DNA of 64,000 nt from CAITZA01 sp937915285 (GCA_036821825.1 DAISIV010000001.1:94575-158574), one strand, 5' to 3'. Shown: positions 25,752 to 35,885, counted from the first letter of the stretch. Program-made: numbers and translations. Notes: generated by a model not told the origin, from the letters alone.

Positions 25752-25753
25752 GT

Positions 25754-26557
25754 TTAGTCCTTCAAACCAAGAACATCTCTCATGTCATACAGACCATTGG
25801 GTTTGTCATGAATCCACAGGGCCGCCTGAATAGCTCCCCTGGCAAAAGCGTCCCGGCTGTGAGCCCTGTGTATAAGCTCTATCCGCTCCCCTCCGGTCAC
25901 AAACATGACCGTATGCTCTCCGACTATATCCCCGCCACGAAGAGCCATCACACCTATTTCAGATGGTTTCCTGGCTCCGACAATGCCTTGCCTTCCATAG
26001 ACGCCCACTTCTTTCAAATCTCTCTTGAGAGAACTTGCTATTACTTCGGCCAGCTTGACAGCCGTGCCACTCGGAGCGTCCTTTTTAAGGTTATGATGAG
26101 ACTCCACAATTTCCACGTCATAGGCGTCGCCCAATGCAACAGCTACCTTCTCGACGAGTGAAAACAGTAGGTTTACCCCCAGACTCATATTCGGAGCCAT
26201 CAGACACCTTGTTTTTCTGGCAAGTTCACCCACCTCCCGCTTCTGATCTTCGTTCAAACCGGTTGTTCCTATCACTATAGCTTTTCCGGCTTTAGTAACT
26301 GCTCTGAGATGATCAAGTGTTGCTTCGGGTGAAGAGAAGTCGATTAGCGCATCTGATTCGGCAATTGCCTTTTCAATGTCATCGGAAATATTTACACCGA
26401 TGTCACCGATACCGGCCACAGCCCCAACATCCTGCCCCATTAGAGGGTTCGAACTAACCTCAAGCGCTGCTGATATCTCCACATCGGGATTTTCACTCGC
26501 GAGGGCCGTGATTCGCCGCCCCATCCTGCCGGCAGCGCCGCTTACAGCTATTTTCAT
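25754..26557 (-). CDS. dapB: 4-hydroxy-tetrahydrodipicolinate reductase
   Basis: 267 residues. N-terminal NAD(P)-binding GAAGRMGRRI and the catalytic/substrate motif SHHNLKKDAPSGTA are intact; GTTGL is also conserved. DapB reduces the dapA product to tetrahydrodipicolinate, the second committed step to diaminopimelate and lysine. A GAGGAG box precedes the ATG, which lies 15 nt after the end of dapA. Confidence 0.95.
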   Translation of the reverse strand: MKIAVSGAAGRMGRRITALASENPDVEISAALEVSSNPLMGQDVGAVAGIGDIGVNISDDIEKAIAESDALIDFSSPEATLDHLRAVTKAGKAIVIGTTGLNEDQKREVGELARKTRCLMAPNMSLGVNLLFSLVEKVAVALGDAYDVEIVESHHNLKKDAPSGTAVKLAEVIASSLKRDLKEVGVYGRQGIVGARKPSEIGVMALRGGDIVGEHTVMFVTGGERIELIHRAHSRDAFARGAIQAALWIHDKPNGLYDMRDVLGLKD

Positions 26558-26572
26558 TAAAAAACTCCTCGA

Positions 26573-27445
26573 TTAAATTAGCCCGTATTTTTCAAGAACG
26601 TTCCTTAGTTTTTCAAGATTTGCCGCTGATGGCTCACACAAAGGCAGTCTGAATTCAGGAGTAATCTTTCCCATCAAACCCAGCGCAGCCTTGACCGGTA
26701 TAGGATTTGTCTCAATGAATGCAGCCTGGCATAATTCAAATATTTCAAAATGTATTTTCCGAGCCTGATCAATTTCTCCTTTTAGCATGTGGTTAACCAG
26801 GGCTGACATCCTGTCCGGAATGAGGTTTGTAATTACCGAAATAACTCCTACCCCTCCCATGGCCATCATAGGGAAAGTCATCTGGTCATCACCGGCCAAA
26901 ACATCAAAGGACGGGCCACACAGGCGAATAACCTCACTCATTTGAAGAATAGATCCCGAGGCCTCCTTGACACCCACAATGTTGGGGATCCTGGAAAGCT
27001 TTTCCACTGTCGAATTTTCAATGTTTACAGCGGTGCGGCCTTGTATGTTGTAGAGAATCACAGGAATATCGACAGCTTCGGCAATAGCTTTAAAATGTCT
27101 GTAAAGTCCTTCCTGTGTAGGTTTGTTGTAGTATGGCGAAACAAGAAGGACTGCGTCGGCTCCAACCTGCTTGGCATGCCTGGTAAGATTGATAGCCTCT
27201 TCTGTACTGTTAGATCCAGCGCCCGCTATGACTTTCACCTGGCCGGCCAGCTCTTTGACCGTAATCTCTACTACCCGGTTGTGCTCTTCATGGGAAAGCG
27301 TCGGAGACTCACCCGTAGTTCCACAGGGAACAAAACCCGAAACGCCTCCGTCGACACCAAATCTGATCAATCTCTTCAATCCCGCTTCATCTACCAACCC
27401 ATCTTTAAACGGCGTGACTACGGCGGTGTAGGCTCCTGAAAACAT
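26573..27445 (-). CDS. dapA: 4-hydroxy-tetrahydrodipicolinate synthase
   Basis: 290 residues from the ATG at 27445, preceded by AAGGAG; the frame can be extended to 27562 but that overlaps lysA and adds basic, unrelated residues. Class I aldolase motifs: CGTTGESPTLSHEEH, SPYYNKPTQEGLYRHF, LYNIQGRTAVNI and the Schiff-base lysine in VGVKEASG. DapA condenses pyruvate with aspartate semialdehyde. The gene lies between lysA and dapB in the lysine half of the superoperon. Confidence 0.95.
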   Translation of the reverse strand: MFSGAYTAVVTPFKDGLVDEAGLKRLIRFGVDGGVSGFVPCGTTGESPTLSHEEHNRVVEITVKELAGQVKVIAGAGSNSTEEAINLTRHAKQVGADAVLLVSPYYNKPTQEGLYRHFKAIAEAVDIPVILYNIQGRTAVNIENSTVEKLSRIPNIVGVKEASGSILQMSEVIRLCGPSFDVLAGDDQMTFPMMAMGGVGVISVITNLIPDRMSALVNHMLKGEIDQARKIHFEIFELCQAAFIETNPIPVKAALGLMGKITPEFRLPLCEPSAANLEKLRNVLEKYGLI

Positions 27446-27456
27446 TGTGACTCCTT

Positions 27457-28728
27457 CTATGAAATAATTTCCTCGGGGATTTGCTCTCCGCGAGTTAAAT
27501 CTTCGTAACTCTCTCTTTTGCGTATTATATCGAACTTGTCTCCCGAGACCAGGACTTCGCATGCCCGGGTTCTTGAGTTGTAATTAGAGGACATCGAAAA
27601 ACCATATGCGCCCGCACTCATTACTGCAAGATAATCACCCACTTTTGGGCAGTCTATTTCTCTTGATCGGGCGATGAAGTCCCCTGACTCACAGATCGGA
27701 CCCACGATATCGGCCACCATCATCTCTGCCTTGATCCGTTCTTTAGGTTTTCTTACCGGGACTATCGTGTGATGGGCTTTGTAAAGACTCGGCCTCACCA
27801 GATCATTCATTGCGGCGTCTACAATCACGAAGTTCTTTTCGTCTGACTGTTTTAGGTACAAAACCTGAGTCACCATGAGGCCTGCGTTTCCAACAATGAC
27901 ACGTCCGGGTTCAAGTATGATCTTGACATCCATTTCTGAGAGAGCCTCAAGAATCGCTGAACCGTAAGCTGATGGTGGTGGTGGTGTCTCCTGATCATAG
28001 GGAATGCCCAAGCCTCCACCAACATCAAGATACTTGATGTCGATTCCTTCCTGCCTCAGGGTTTTCAATAGCTCTCTAAGAATGCTGACCGTCTCCCTGA
28101 AAGGCGACAACTCTGTCAACTGGCTTCCGATGTGACAGTCGATTCCAACAGGCTCAACACCTTTAAGGGTCTTAGCTTGTTTGTAGAGATTCAACGCTTT
28201 AGAAATGTCTATTCCAAATTTGTTAGTTTTGAGTCCGGTGGATATGTATGGATGCGTTTTTGGATCTACGTCCGGATTAACTCTCAGGGCTATGCGAGCT
28301 TTCTGGTTTCTCATTATAGCCCTTTGATTTATCGTTTCAAGTTCACCCTCGGATTCTACATTGAACATGAGGATGTCAGCCTCGAGGGCTTCGTCTATTT
28401 CCGATTCCCTTTTCCCAACTCCTGAATAAACTATTTTGTGAGGATCAATACCTGCCTTAATGGCCCTGTACAGTTCACCACCAGAGACAATATCCACGCC
28501 ACTACCGAGATTCGCAAACAACCTGAGTATCCCGATATTGGAGCAAGCCTTCATGGAATAGCAGATCAGGTGGTCAACCTTTTGGAAGGGCTCTTCAAAA
28601 ACCCTAAAATGTCTCTCCAGGGTCTCGCGGCTATAGACAAAGACGGGCGTCCCTAACTGTTCAGCAATTGAAGCAATAGGGACGTTTTCGCAATAAAGCT
28701 GATCATTCTTGTACTCAAAAAAATGCAT
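27457..28728 (-). CDS. lysA: Diaminopimelate decarboxylase
   Basis: 423 residues, a fold-type III PLP enzyme. The PLP lysine is in ICYSMKACSNIG, followed by GSGVDIVSGGE, HIGSQL, DVGGGLGIPY, EPGRVIVG and CESGDFIARSR. LysA converts meso-diaminopimelate to lysine and CO2, the last step of the pathway. It is 12 nt downstream of the FN3 lipoprotein gene and 11 nt upstream of dapA, so it is clearly operonic. Confidence 0.95.
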   Translation of the reverse strand: MHFFEYKNDQLYCENVPIASIAEQLGTPVFVYSRETLERHFRVFEEPFQKVDHLICYSMKACSNIGILRLFANLGSGVDIVSGGELYRAIKAGIDPHKIVYSGVGKRESEIDEALEADILMFNVESEGELETINQRAIMRNQKARIALRVNPDVDPKTHPYISTGLKTNKFGIDISKALNLYKQAKTLKGVEPVGIDCHIGSQLTELSPFRETVSILRELLKTLRQEGIDIKYLDVGGGLGIPYDQETPPPPSAYGSAILEALSEMDVKIILEPGRVIVGNAGLMVTQVLYLKQSDEKNFVIVDAAMNDLVRPSLYKAHHTIVPVRKPKERIKAEMMVADIVGPICESGDFIARSREIDCPKVGDYLAVMSAGAYGFSMSSNYNSRTRACEVLVSGDKFDIIRKRESYEDLTRGEQIPEEIIS

Positions 28729-28740
28729 TTGATTTTACGC

Positions 28741-29784
28741 TCACGGATTATATTTTACAGATTCAGAACCTGACCGGTTCGATTCTTCCTGGGGTTTATC
28801 CTTGGGAAAGGCTGTCACTGCGTAGCGATAGGAACGTCCACTAGTGACCTTATCGTCCACAAACCAGGCATTTTTCAATGGCTCGGTGTTTATTCTGTCG
28901 AACATTCCTCCTTGCTCCGACCTATACACATTATACCTGGTTTCATCATTTTCAATCCTTACCGGGTTCCAGTAAATTCTTATTCCGTCCCTTGCAGATG
29001 CTGTGTTGACGTTTTCAGGCGCGCCCCAGGTCACTGCAGGGATATTTACGTTTACCACATTTGACGGGCTGGATTCTATCGATACACCCTGATTCATACG
29101 AGCGGAGCGGACCACGTAAAAATAATTATTGGAACGTTCCACATTTTTGTCCACAAATGATTTTTCACCTGTTCCTGAACCACCGACCGGTTTCATTGTT
29201 TCCACATCCGGTGAAGTTCCACGATAAATCCTGTAGGCTATATTTCGAGAGTCCCCTGAAGGAGCCGACCAGGACAACCTGACGCTATCCCCTTCCATCT
29301 CGGCGTTTACGGACACCGGCGCTTCAGGGACCTCATCAAAGATTACTTTCACATCCGGACTCGGCCTGGCCTCACGGCCTTTGAGGTTATATGCGCTGAC
29401 ACCATAGTAATATACGTTTCCGAATTTTACCGTCCTGTCGTTATAGGATACCTCGCCATCCTTGATTACAGCGTTTGTAGGAGTCTGAAAGTCTATGTTT
29501 GCAAAGAGATCCTTCTTTTCTCCGCATTTCTCACAGTCATCAGAAACCGGTGTCGATGCCCTCAGAATCTTGAACCCTGAAACGTCCTGAAATGGAGAGC
29601 CATCACTGTTAAAGGCCGGAACACTCCATTTCAGCGTTATTCTATCGGGGTATGCGTATGCGTTCACGAGAATGATCTCTCCTGGCATGGTGGCCGTTGC
29701 CGGCCTCGGGTTCGTCTTGTAACCACACCCGGTAAGACTTGTTAATAATATTAAGGGCCAAATTATTAACCCTGTAGACTTCAA
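28741..29784 (-). CDS. Lipoprotein with tandem fibronectin type III domains
   Basis: 347 residues. A lipoprotein signal peptide ends at the lipobox LTGC (Cys20). Three FN3-like repeats follow (starting near 40, 140 and 240), marked by ITLKWSVP, VRLSWSAP, IRIYWNPV and YYYGVSAYN, NYFYVVRS, YRYAVTAF. It probably sits at the outer membrane or periplasm. Its ATG overlaps the argH stop by four bases, so translation is coupled to argH. Comparable lipoproteins are known between argH and lysA in Geobacter-like genomes, but the role is unknown. Confidence 0.82.
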   Translation of the reverse strand: MKSTGLIIWPLILLTSLTGCGYKTNPRPATATMPGEIILVNAYAYPDRITLKWSVPAFNSDGSPFQDVSGFKILRASTPVSDDCEKCGEKKDLFANIDFQTPTNAVIKDGEVSYNDRTVKFGNVYYYGVSAYNLKGREARPSPDVKVIFDEVPEAPVSVNAEMEGDSVRLSWSAPSGDSRNIAYRIYRGTSPDVETMKPVGGSGTGEKSFVDKNVERSNNYFYVVRSARMNQGVSIESSPSNVVNVNIPAVTWGAPENVNTASARDGIRIYWNPVRIENDETRYNVYRSEQGGMFDRINTEPLKNAWFVDDKVTSGRSYRYAVTAFPKDKPQEESNRSGSESVKYNP

Positions 29785-31205
29785 CTAGTCCTCTCTGTTG
29801 CCTTTTCTGGAGATAATGAACTTACCAGATTGATAACACCCGACAGAAAAGCCCTGCCATTCGTTATCTGATTCAGAACGCTGGCTTTAGCTGTTGCGCC
29901 TGGCTGCCTTCTGGCTTCGACCATCTCTTCCGGTGAAGGAAGTCTGACATCCTGTAACGCCATGTCTTGATGTTCGGAATTACGGATCAATTCGCCGACT
30001 CGTGCATGAGCATCCCTGAACGGCATGCCGGACCTAACCAGATCATCAGCAATGTCTGTCGCAGCCAGATACGGCTCCGAGGCAGCGTCAAGCATTCTGG
30101 GACCATGAAAAACAGTCTGATCAATCATCGACGCCATCATGTTGAGACATCCGAGCAGGGTGTCAATTGCGTCAAAAACTGGCTCCTTGTCCTCCTGCAA
30201 GTCCTTGTTATATGTGAGAGGCAGACCCTTCAGGGTAGTGAGCAGGGCCGTTAAGTCCCCGTAAACCCTGCCTGTCTTCCCCCTTATAAGTTCGCAGGCG
30301 TCAGGATTCTTTTTTTGAGGCATTATGCTGGAACCCGAACAGTATGAGTCTGGAAGTTCACAGAACTTAAACTCTGAGGATGACCAGACAATCAACTCCT
30401 CTGAGAATCTGGATAAATGAGTCATGGTCAAGGCCGAATTGAAAACAAATTCAGCGGCAAAATCCCTGTCAGAAACGGCATCCATGGAATTAGCGCTAAT
30501 TCTGGAAAAACCCAAAAGTTCTGCTACCATAACTGGATCGGTGTTGTAGGTTGAACCAGCCAGGGCAGCCGAACCCAGTGGCATCTCATCAATCCTGTCC
30601 AGAGCATCCCTGAACCGTTCAAAATCCCTTTTGAACATTTGAAAATATGCCAGCAGATGATGGGAGAGCCTCACAGGTTGCGCCCTTTGCAAGTGAGTGT
30701 AGCCTGGCATAATGACGTCTACGGACGCGGCGGCCTGATCCAGAATAGCTGACATCAAATCGGCAAACGTCCCCATAACAAGGACGGTTTTCTTTTTCAA
30801 GTAGAGTCTCAGGTCAAGGGCTATCTGATCATTTCTGCTTCTAGCCGTATGTAGTTTGCCTGCTACGGCGCCAATCTTCTTCCTGAGAGCTTCCTCAATA
30901 TTTATGTGAACATCTTCGAGTTCTTCCCTGAACTCAAAATTTCCTGACTTGAATTCCTCCAGTATTTCAAACAAACCCCGTCTTATTTTCTCAGCGTCAG
31001 CCTCAGGGATAATGTTCATTCTGCCAAGCATTGTGACATGCGCGAGGCTTCCTTCAACATCCTCAACAAAAAGCCTTTTATCGAAAGATATCGAAGCGTT
31101 AAATTTGGCGAAGAACGGGTCCATTCCCGCATTGAAGCGTCCCTTCCTGATCCCTTCCGAGCACGTATTTTTTTTGGAAGTTTCCGGCTTGTCTTCACCA
31201 AACAT
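29781..31205 (-). CDS. argH: Argininosuccinate lyase
   Basis: 474 residues. Fumarase/aspartase superfamily motifs: HTARSRNDQIALDLRLYL, GYTHLQRAQPV, GSAALAGS and the signature GSSIMPQKKNPDACELIRG. ArgH cleaves argininosuccinate to arginine and fumarate. A short N-terminal extension (about 23 residues) precedes the usual start of homology. A CGGAG box is upstream. It is 22 nt after argG. Confidence 0.95.
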   Translation of the reverse strand: MFGEDKPETSKKNTCSEGIRKGRFNAGMDPFFAKFNASISFDKRLFVEDVEGSLAHVTMLGRMNIIPEADAEKIRRGLFEILEEFKSGNFEFREELEDVHINIEEALRKKIGAVAGKLHTARSRNDQIALDLRLYLKKKTVLVMGTFADLMSAILDQAAASVDVIMPGYTHLQRAQPVRLSHHLLAYFQMFKRDFERFRDALDRIDEMPLGSAALAGSTYNTDPVMVAELLGFSRISANSMDAVSDRDFAAEFVFNSALTMTHLSRFSEELIVWSSSEFKFCELPDSYCSGSSIMPQKKNPDACELIRGKTGRVYGDLTALLTTLKGLPLTYNKDLQEDKEPVFDAIDTLLGCLNMMASMIDQTVFHGPRMLDAASEPYLAATDIADDLVRSGMPFRDAHARVGELIRNSEHQDMALQDVRLPSPEEMVEARRQPGATAKASVLNQITNGRAFLSGVINLVSSLSPEKATERTS

Positions 31206-31227
31206 GTAGCACTCCGATAAAATTGTT

Positions 31228-32457
31228 CTAGAACTTGTTAGGGAAACAGGTATTGTTGCTGATCATGGCGCCAATTCTAAGCCTTAGGGCATTGAGTTTT
31301 ATGAAACCCTCGGCATCGGCCTGGGAATACACCTGATCTTCTTCAAAGGTTGCAAACCTGCAATCATACAGGGAATTATCCGAGCGCCGTCCTGTCACGG
31401 TTAGCGACCCCTTGTAAAGTTTGAGTCTAACCTCACCGTTAACCGCCTTAGCCGCTTCATCAATCGGACCCTGCAACATGAGGCGTTCGGGTGAGAACCA
31501 GTAACCGTTGTAGACTAGGGAAGCGTACCTTGGGATCCACTCTTCCTTCAAACGGAGAACCTCCCTGTCGAGAGTGATGGACTCTAACGCCCGTCTGGCT
31601 GCATGGATGACAGTCCCTCCGGGTGTCTCGTAAACACCGCGACTTTTCATGCCAACATAACGGTTTTCGACCAGGTCTACCCTGCCGATTCCGTTTTCTC
31701 CAGCTATGATGTTCAACCTTGACAACAATGTGGCAGGAGACATTTTCTCGCCATCAATGGATACTGGGTCTCCATTCACAAAACTTATTACTATCTCGGT
31801 CTTTTTATCGGGCGCTTTTGCAGGGTCAACGGTCAATATAAACATTTCCTCGGGCGGTTCAGACCATGGGTCCTCCAGAATGCCACCCTCAAAACTAAGA
31901 TGAAGGATGTTACGATCCATGCTGTAAGGTTTAGCCGCCGTTGAAGTCACTGGAATCCCGCGTTTCTTGGCGTAATCTATCAGGTCTGAACGTGATTTCA
32001 TGTCCCATGTTCGCCAGGGAGCAATTATTTTTATGTCAGGATTCATCGTGAGGTATGTCAGTTCAAAACGCACCTGGTCATTCCCCTTGCCTGTGGCGCC
32101 ATGACTGACAGCGTCCGCGTTCACCTGTTTTGCCAGTTCCATCTGAGCCTTGGCTATGCATGGCCTGGCTATTGATGTTCCCAGAAGATACGAACCCTCA
32201 TAAACAGCGTTAGCCCTGAACATTGGAAATACAAAATCCCTGACAAACTCCTCCCTCAAGTCGCGAATTGTCAGAGACTCGGCGCCGGTGGCCTTTGCTT
32301 TTTCATTCAGTGGCTCCAACTCCTCGCCCTGTCCCAGATCTGCCGCAAAAGCTACCACCGGACATTCATATTTGTCTATGAGCCATCTGAGTATTACGGA
32401 TGTGTCCAGACCTCCCGAATATGCCAGCACTATCTTGTTGATACCTTTGTTACCCAA
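31228..32457 (-). CDS. argG: Argininosuccinate synthase, TTG start
   Basis: 409 residues. The ATP pyrophosphatase loop KIVLAYSGGLDTSVILRWL is near the N terminus, followed by GATGKGNDQVRFE and other ArgG-conserved stretches (PYSMDRNILHLSFEGGILEDPW). It joins citrulline and aspartate using ATP. The start is a TTG with GAGGAGG five bases upstream; no ATG is near. It follows argF after a 177-nt gap in which I see no other gene. Confidence 0.95.
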   Translation of the reverse strand: MGNKGINKIVLAYSGGLDTSVILRWLIDKYECPVVAFAADLGQGEELEPLNEKAKATGAESLTIRDLREEFVRDFVFPMFRANAVYEGSYLLGTSIARPCIAKAQMELAKQVNADAVSHGATGKGNDQVRFELTYLTMNPDIKIIAPWRTWDMKSRSDLIDYAKKRGIPVTSTAAKPYSMDRNILHLSFEGGILEDPWSEPPEEMFILTVDPAKAPDKKTEIVISFVNGDPVSIDGEKMSPATLLSRLNIIAGENGIGRVDLVENRYVGMKSRGVYETPGGTVIHAARRALESITLDREVLRLKEEWIPRYASLVYNGYWFSPERLMLQGPIDEAAKAVNGEVRLKLYKGSLTVTGRRSDNSLYDCRFATFEEDQVYSQADAEGFIKLNALRLRIGAMISNNTCFPNKF

Positions 32458-32634
32458 TTTATCCTCCTCAGGCTCATCAGGCCGGTTATTCCATACACCG
32501 GATTTGAATTGCCCTGATTGACATCAAGTATTTGGTGGGGCTGGAACGGCTAGCCCCGTCAATTTCTCTATTACCCTTTATCCGACTCCAGACCATTTAC
32601 GGCATCACACCCAGTAGACCGTTAAACTCAGTGA

Positions 32635-33531
32635 TCAGCCAATCAAAAATTCCAGGATGGCTTTCTGAACATGTAAACGGTTCTCGGCCTGTTCCCACAC
32701 CAGGGACTGAGGTGACTCCAATACGTCTTCGGTGATTTCTTCTCCACGGTGAGCCGGCAGACAATGTAGAACATAACAGGGATCAGCCGCCCTGGACATC
32801 ACCTCACTGTTCAGCTGATAACCCTTGAAGTGTTGACTCCGAATCAATGACTCTGACTCCTGACCCATTGAAGACCAGACGTCGGTCGATATGAGGTTGG
32901 CCCCTGTTGCAGCCTCCAGAGGGTCCCTTACCAGGAGGAGGTTGTTTGAATCCAGCGGAATGGCCGGATCATAGCCATGCGGACAAGCCAGTTTGAGCGT
33001 GAAGCCAATTTTTCTGGCAGCGTTTATCCAGGAATTCGCCACGTTGTTACCATCGCCTATCCAGGCGGCGTTCATTGTAAAAATATCAAGGCCGGCCTCC
33101 CGAGCGGTCAACAGATCGCTCAAAATCTGGCAAGGGTGCAACAGATCCGAAAGTCCGTTGATTATAGGGATGGTTGACCACTCTGCGAATTCTTCGAGGT
33201 TCTCATGCCCAAAGGTTCTTATCACAATCGCGTCCAGGTACCTGGACAATACACGGGCTGTGTCTCTGACAGGCTCTCCACGATCAAGTTGAATATCCCT
33301 CGAATTCATGAGAATCGCGTGACCGCCTAACTGAAGGACACCCACATGAAATGAAACCCTGGTCCTTGTGGAGGGTTTTTCAAAGATTATGCCTACACTT
33401 TTTCCTTCAAGGGGTCTCGGGGACGGACCTGTTTTGAGACCTTTTTTGAGTTCTTCTGCACGATCTATGAGTTGTATGATTTCGTCGCAGGAATAATCAG
33501 CAAGGCTGAGAAAATGTCTTGTCTTTTTCAT
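32635..33531 (-). CDS. argF: Ornithine carbamoyltransferase
   Basis: 298 residues. It has the carbamoyl-phosphate site EKPSTRTRVSF, the HPCQ motif in DLLHPCQILSDLL and the ornithine-binding HCLPAHRGEE. It makes citrulline from ornithine and carbamoyl phosphate. The ATG overlaps the argD stop by four bases, showing translational coupling. Confidence 0.95.
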   Translation of the reverse strand: MKKTRHFLSLADYSCDEIIQLIDRAEELKKGLKTGPSPRPLEGKSVGIIFEKPSTRTRVSFHVGVLQLGGHAILMNSRDIQLDRGEPVRDTARVLSRYLDAIVIRTFGHENLEEFAEWSTIPIINGLSDLLHPCQILSDLLTAREAGLDIFTMNAAWIGDGNNVANSWINAARKIGFTLKLACPHGYDPAIPLDSNNLLLVRDPLEAATGANLISTDVWSSMGQESESLIRSQHFKGYQLNSEVMSRAADPCYVLHCLPAHRGEEITEDVLESPQSLVWEQAENRLHVQKAILEFLIG

Positions 33532-34736
33532 GAGTAACAGCCTCCTGCCTTGTCAAGGGCGCTATCCAGTTTCGTGATCATCTCGTCAATTTCCGTTTTG
33601 GTCACTACAAGAGGCGGAATAAATCTCAACACGTTGTCTGAGGTGCAATTAATTAATACCCCCATCTCCCTTATCATCGTAACTATGTCACCGCCAGGAA
33701 TTGACAATTCTATCCCTTGAATAAGGCCCAGGCCTCGTATTTCCTTTATCAGGGTATGCCGCAGCTTGAGTTCGCCGAGTTTTGAAGTCAGGTAATCTCC
33801 CATTTCAAGAACATGGGACAAGAATCCGTCAGAAAGGATTTCCTGAATGACGAATAATCCTGCGGCGCATGCCAGTGGATTACCGCCAAAAGTGGAAGCG
33901 TGGTTTCCCGGGCTGAAAGAACTGGCTACCCTATCAGTTGCCAACAATGCCCCCATTGGAAAACCACCTGCTATACCCTTTGCCAGTGTCATCACATCCG
34001 GTGTTATTCCAAAATTTTCATAGGCAAAGAGTTTGCCGGTTCGCCCCATTCCTGTCTGGACTTCATCAAACATTAGAAGCGCCCCAGCCTGGTCACATAT
34101 AGCCCTCACTTCCTGAAGGTATCCCTCAGGAGGCATTCGGACTCCACCCTCACCCTGAATCGGCTCAACCAGCACCGCTGCAACAGATGGATTCATAGCT
34201 TGACTTAAAGCGTTCAAATCCCCGAATGGAACATGCGAGAATCCTTCCACAGCGGGTTCAAAGCCCAGCCGGTATTTCGTTTGGCCTGTCGCCGCCAAAG
34301 TGGCCAGGGTTCTGCCATGAAATGAGTTCTCCATCGTTATCACGTGATACCGGTTCTTTTCTCCGCGATCGTGGAAGAATTTCCTGGCAAGCTTGATAGC
34401 TCCTTCATTAGCCTCAGCCCCGGAATTACAGAAAAACACCTTGTCCGCAAATGAATTACCGGTCAGAATTCTGGCCAATTCGATTTGTGGCTGAATATGG
34501 AACAGATTGGAGACATGAATGAGTTTTTTCGCCTGCTTGTAAATCGCTTCCGCAAGCCCCTGATGGCCATGCCCCAAAGGACATGCCGCTATACCGGCAA
34601 CGAAATCGAGATATGATTTTCCACAACTGTCGGTAACCCGGACTCCGTTGCCCTCAACAAGCATTATTGGTAAACGTCCATAAGTATTAAAAACACATTC
34701 CTGATTGAGGGAAATAAACTCTTTTGATTCCGACAT
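33528..34736 (-). CDS. argD: Acetylornithine aminotransferase
   Basis: 402 residues, class III PLP aminotransferase. It has FCNSGAEANEGAIKLARKF, SFHGRTLATLAATGQ, FDEVQTGMGRTG and the PLP lysine in TLAKGIAGGFPMGALLA. It converts N-acetylglutamate semialdehyde to N-acetylornithine; in many bacteria it also acts on succinyl-diaminopimelate intermediates. AGGAG precedes the ATG. It overlaps argF and follows argB after 240 nt. Confidence 0.94.
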   Translation of the reverse strand: MSESKEFISLNQECVFNTYGRLPIMLVEGNGVRVTDSCGKSYLDFVAGIAACPLGHGHQGLAEAIYKQAKKLIHVSNLFHIQPQIELARILTGNSFADKVFFCNSGAEANEGAIKLARKFFHDRGEKNRYHVITMENSFHGRTLATLAATGQTKYRLGFEPAVEGFSHVPFGDLNALSQAMNPSVAAVLVEPIQGEGGVRMPPEGYLQEVRAICDQAGALLMFDEVQTGMGRTGKLFAYENFGITPDVMTLAKGIAGGFPMGALLATDRVASSFSPGNHASTFGGNPLACAAGLFVIQEILSDGFLSHVLEMGDYLTSKLGELKLRHTLIKEIRGLGLIQGIELSIPGGDIVTMIREMGVLINCTSDNVLRFIPPLVVTKTEIDEMITKLDSALDKAGGCYS

Positions 34737-34976
34737 AGCTTTCTCCTGATCTTTATTGTTAATAGTTTGTCAATTCTTGTTGGCAGTAATTGAAAATTCT
34801 GTCGGCCTTCCGCCAATTCCCAGGCCATACCATATCGACAATTATACGACTACTGCAGCAACCAAGCCCGGCTTGGCAAATGGTCAATCATTAAGGACTT
34901 TTTTCTGAAACGCCATTCTTTTCAGTCGCTGCCAGTATTACTCATTTCAGTGAAAACGAATTCAATGAATCTGATT

Positions 34977-35885
34977 TCACAATCCGGGGGCCTTGTCGCG
35001 GACTATTTCCGTGCCGATGCCTTCATCCGTGAGTATTTCCAACAACAGAGCATGTGGGACACGTCCGTCAATGATATGAGCCTTTGGAACCCCTCCCCTA
35101 ATGGCATTGAGACAGGACCTGACCTTTGGAATCATTCCGCCGGATATCTCGCCGTTCCTGATCATTGCTTCGGCCTGCTCTTCGGTCAGACTGGACACCA
35201 GTTCATTTTCCTTGTCGATTACGCCTTGGACGTCCGTCAAAAGAATAAACTTTTCGGCAGACAACGCCGCAGCCAAGGCTCCTGCAGCCGTATCAGCGTT
35301 TATGTTGTAAGGCTTTTCCTGAGGCCCTGCGCCGACTGGGGCCACAACAGGAATGAAACCCTGATCCTCCAGCGCTGAAATAACCCCAGGGTTGATTCTC
35401 TCTACATCGCCCACGAGCCCGAGATCCTCATCGGTTCCTGCAAGTCTTGCAGGTTGGGCCTTCTTCGCCCTTATCAGCTTACCGTCGCGTCCGGACAAGC
35501 CGACAGCCTTGCCGCCATAGAAATTTATCAATGACACTACATCCTTGTTCACTTTGGCTACCAAAACCATCTCAACCACATCCATGGTCTCCTCGTCAGT
35601 GACACGTAACCCCTTGACGAATCGGCTCTCTTTGCCAATTTTTTTCAGCAGTTCACCAATTTGGGGACCTCCGCCGTGAACAATAATTGGCTTCACTCCA
35701 ATGAAACCTAGCAGCGCAATATCCTCAGCGAAATCGCGCTTGAGATCCTGGTTTAACATTGCGCTACCACCGTACTTTATCAGAACCCTTTTGCCACGAA
35801 AATTTCGTATGTACGGCAGCGCTTCAACGAGGATTCGCGCACGGAGCGCCGGAGTAGCTCCTAGTTCTTCAGACCCGGTAAACAT
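34977..35885 (-). CDS. argB: Acetylglutamate kinase
   Basis: 302 residues, amino acid kinase family. The lysine-glycine loop VLIKYGGSAM, the VHGGGPQIG motif and the C-terminal AHIIDGRVPHALLLEIL are as in arginine-sensitive NAGK enzymes. It phosphorylates N-acetylglutamate, the controlled step of arginine synthesis in many bacteria. It is the first gene of the arginine/lysine minus-strand run; its promoter should be in the gap 35886-36113, but I cannot identify one with confidence. Confidence 0.95.
   Translation of the reverse strand: MFTGSEELGATPALRARILVEALPYIRNFRGKRVLIKYGGSAMLNQDLKRDFAEDIALLGFIGVKPIIVHGGGPQIGELLKKIGKESRFVKGLRVTDEETMDVVEMVLVAKVNKDVVSLINFYGGKAVGLSGRDGKLIRAKKAQPARLAGTDEDLGLVGDVERINPGVISALEDQGFIPVVAPVGAGPQEKPYNINADTAAGALAAALSAEKFILLTDVQGVIDKENELVSSLTEEQAEAMIRNGEISGGMIPKVRSCLNAIRGGVPKAHIIDGRVPHALLLEILTDEGIGTEIVRDKAPGL

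Noticed and set aside
26942..27439. 165-codon open frame opposite dapA
   Set aside because: Antisense shadow; dapA is fully conserved on the other strand.
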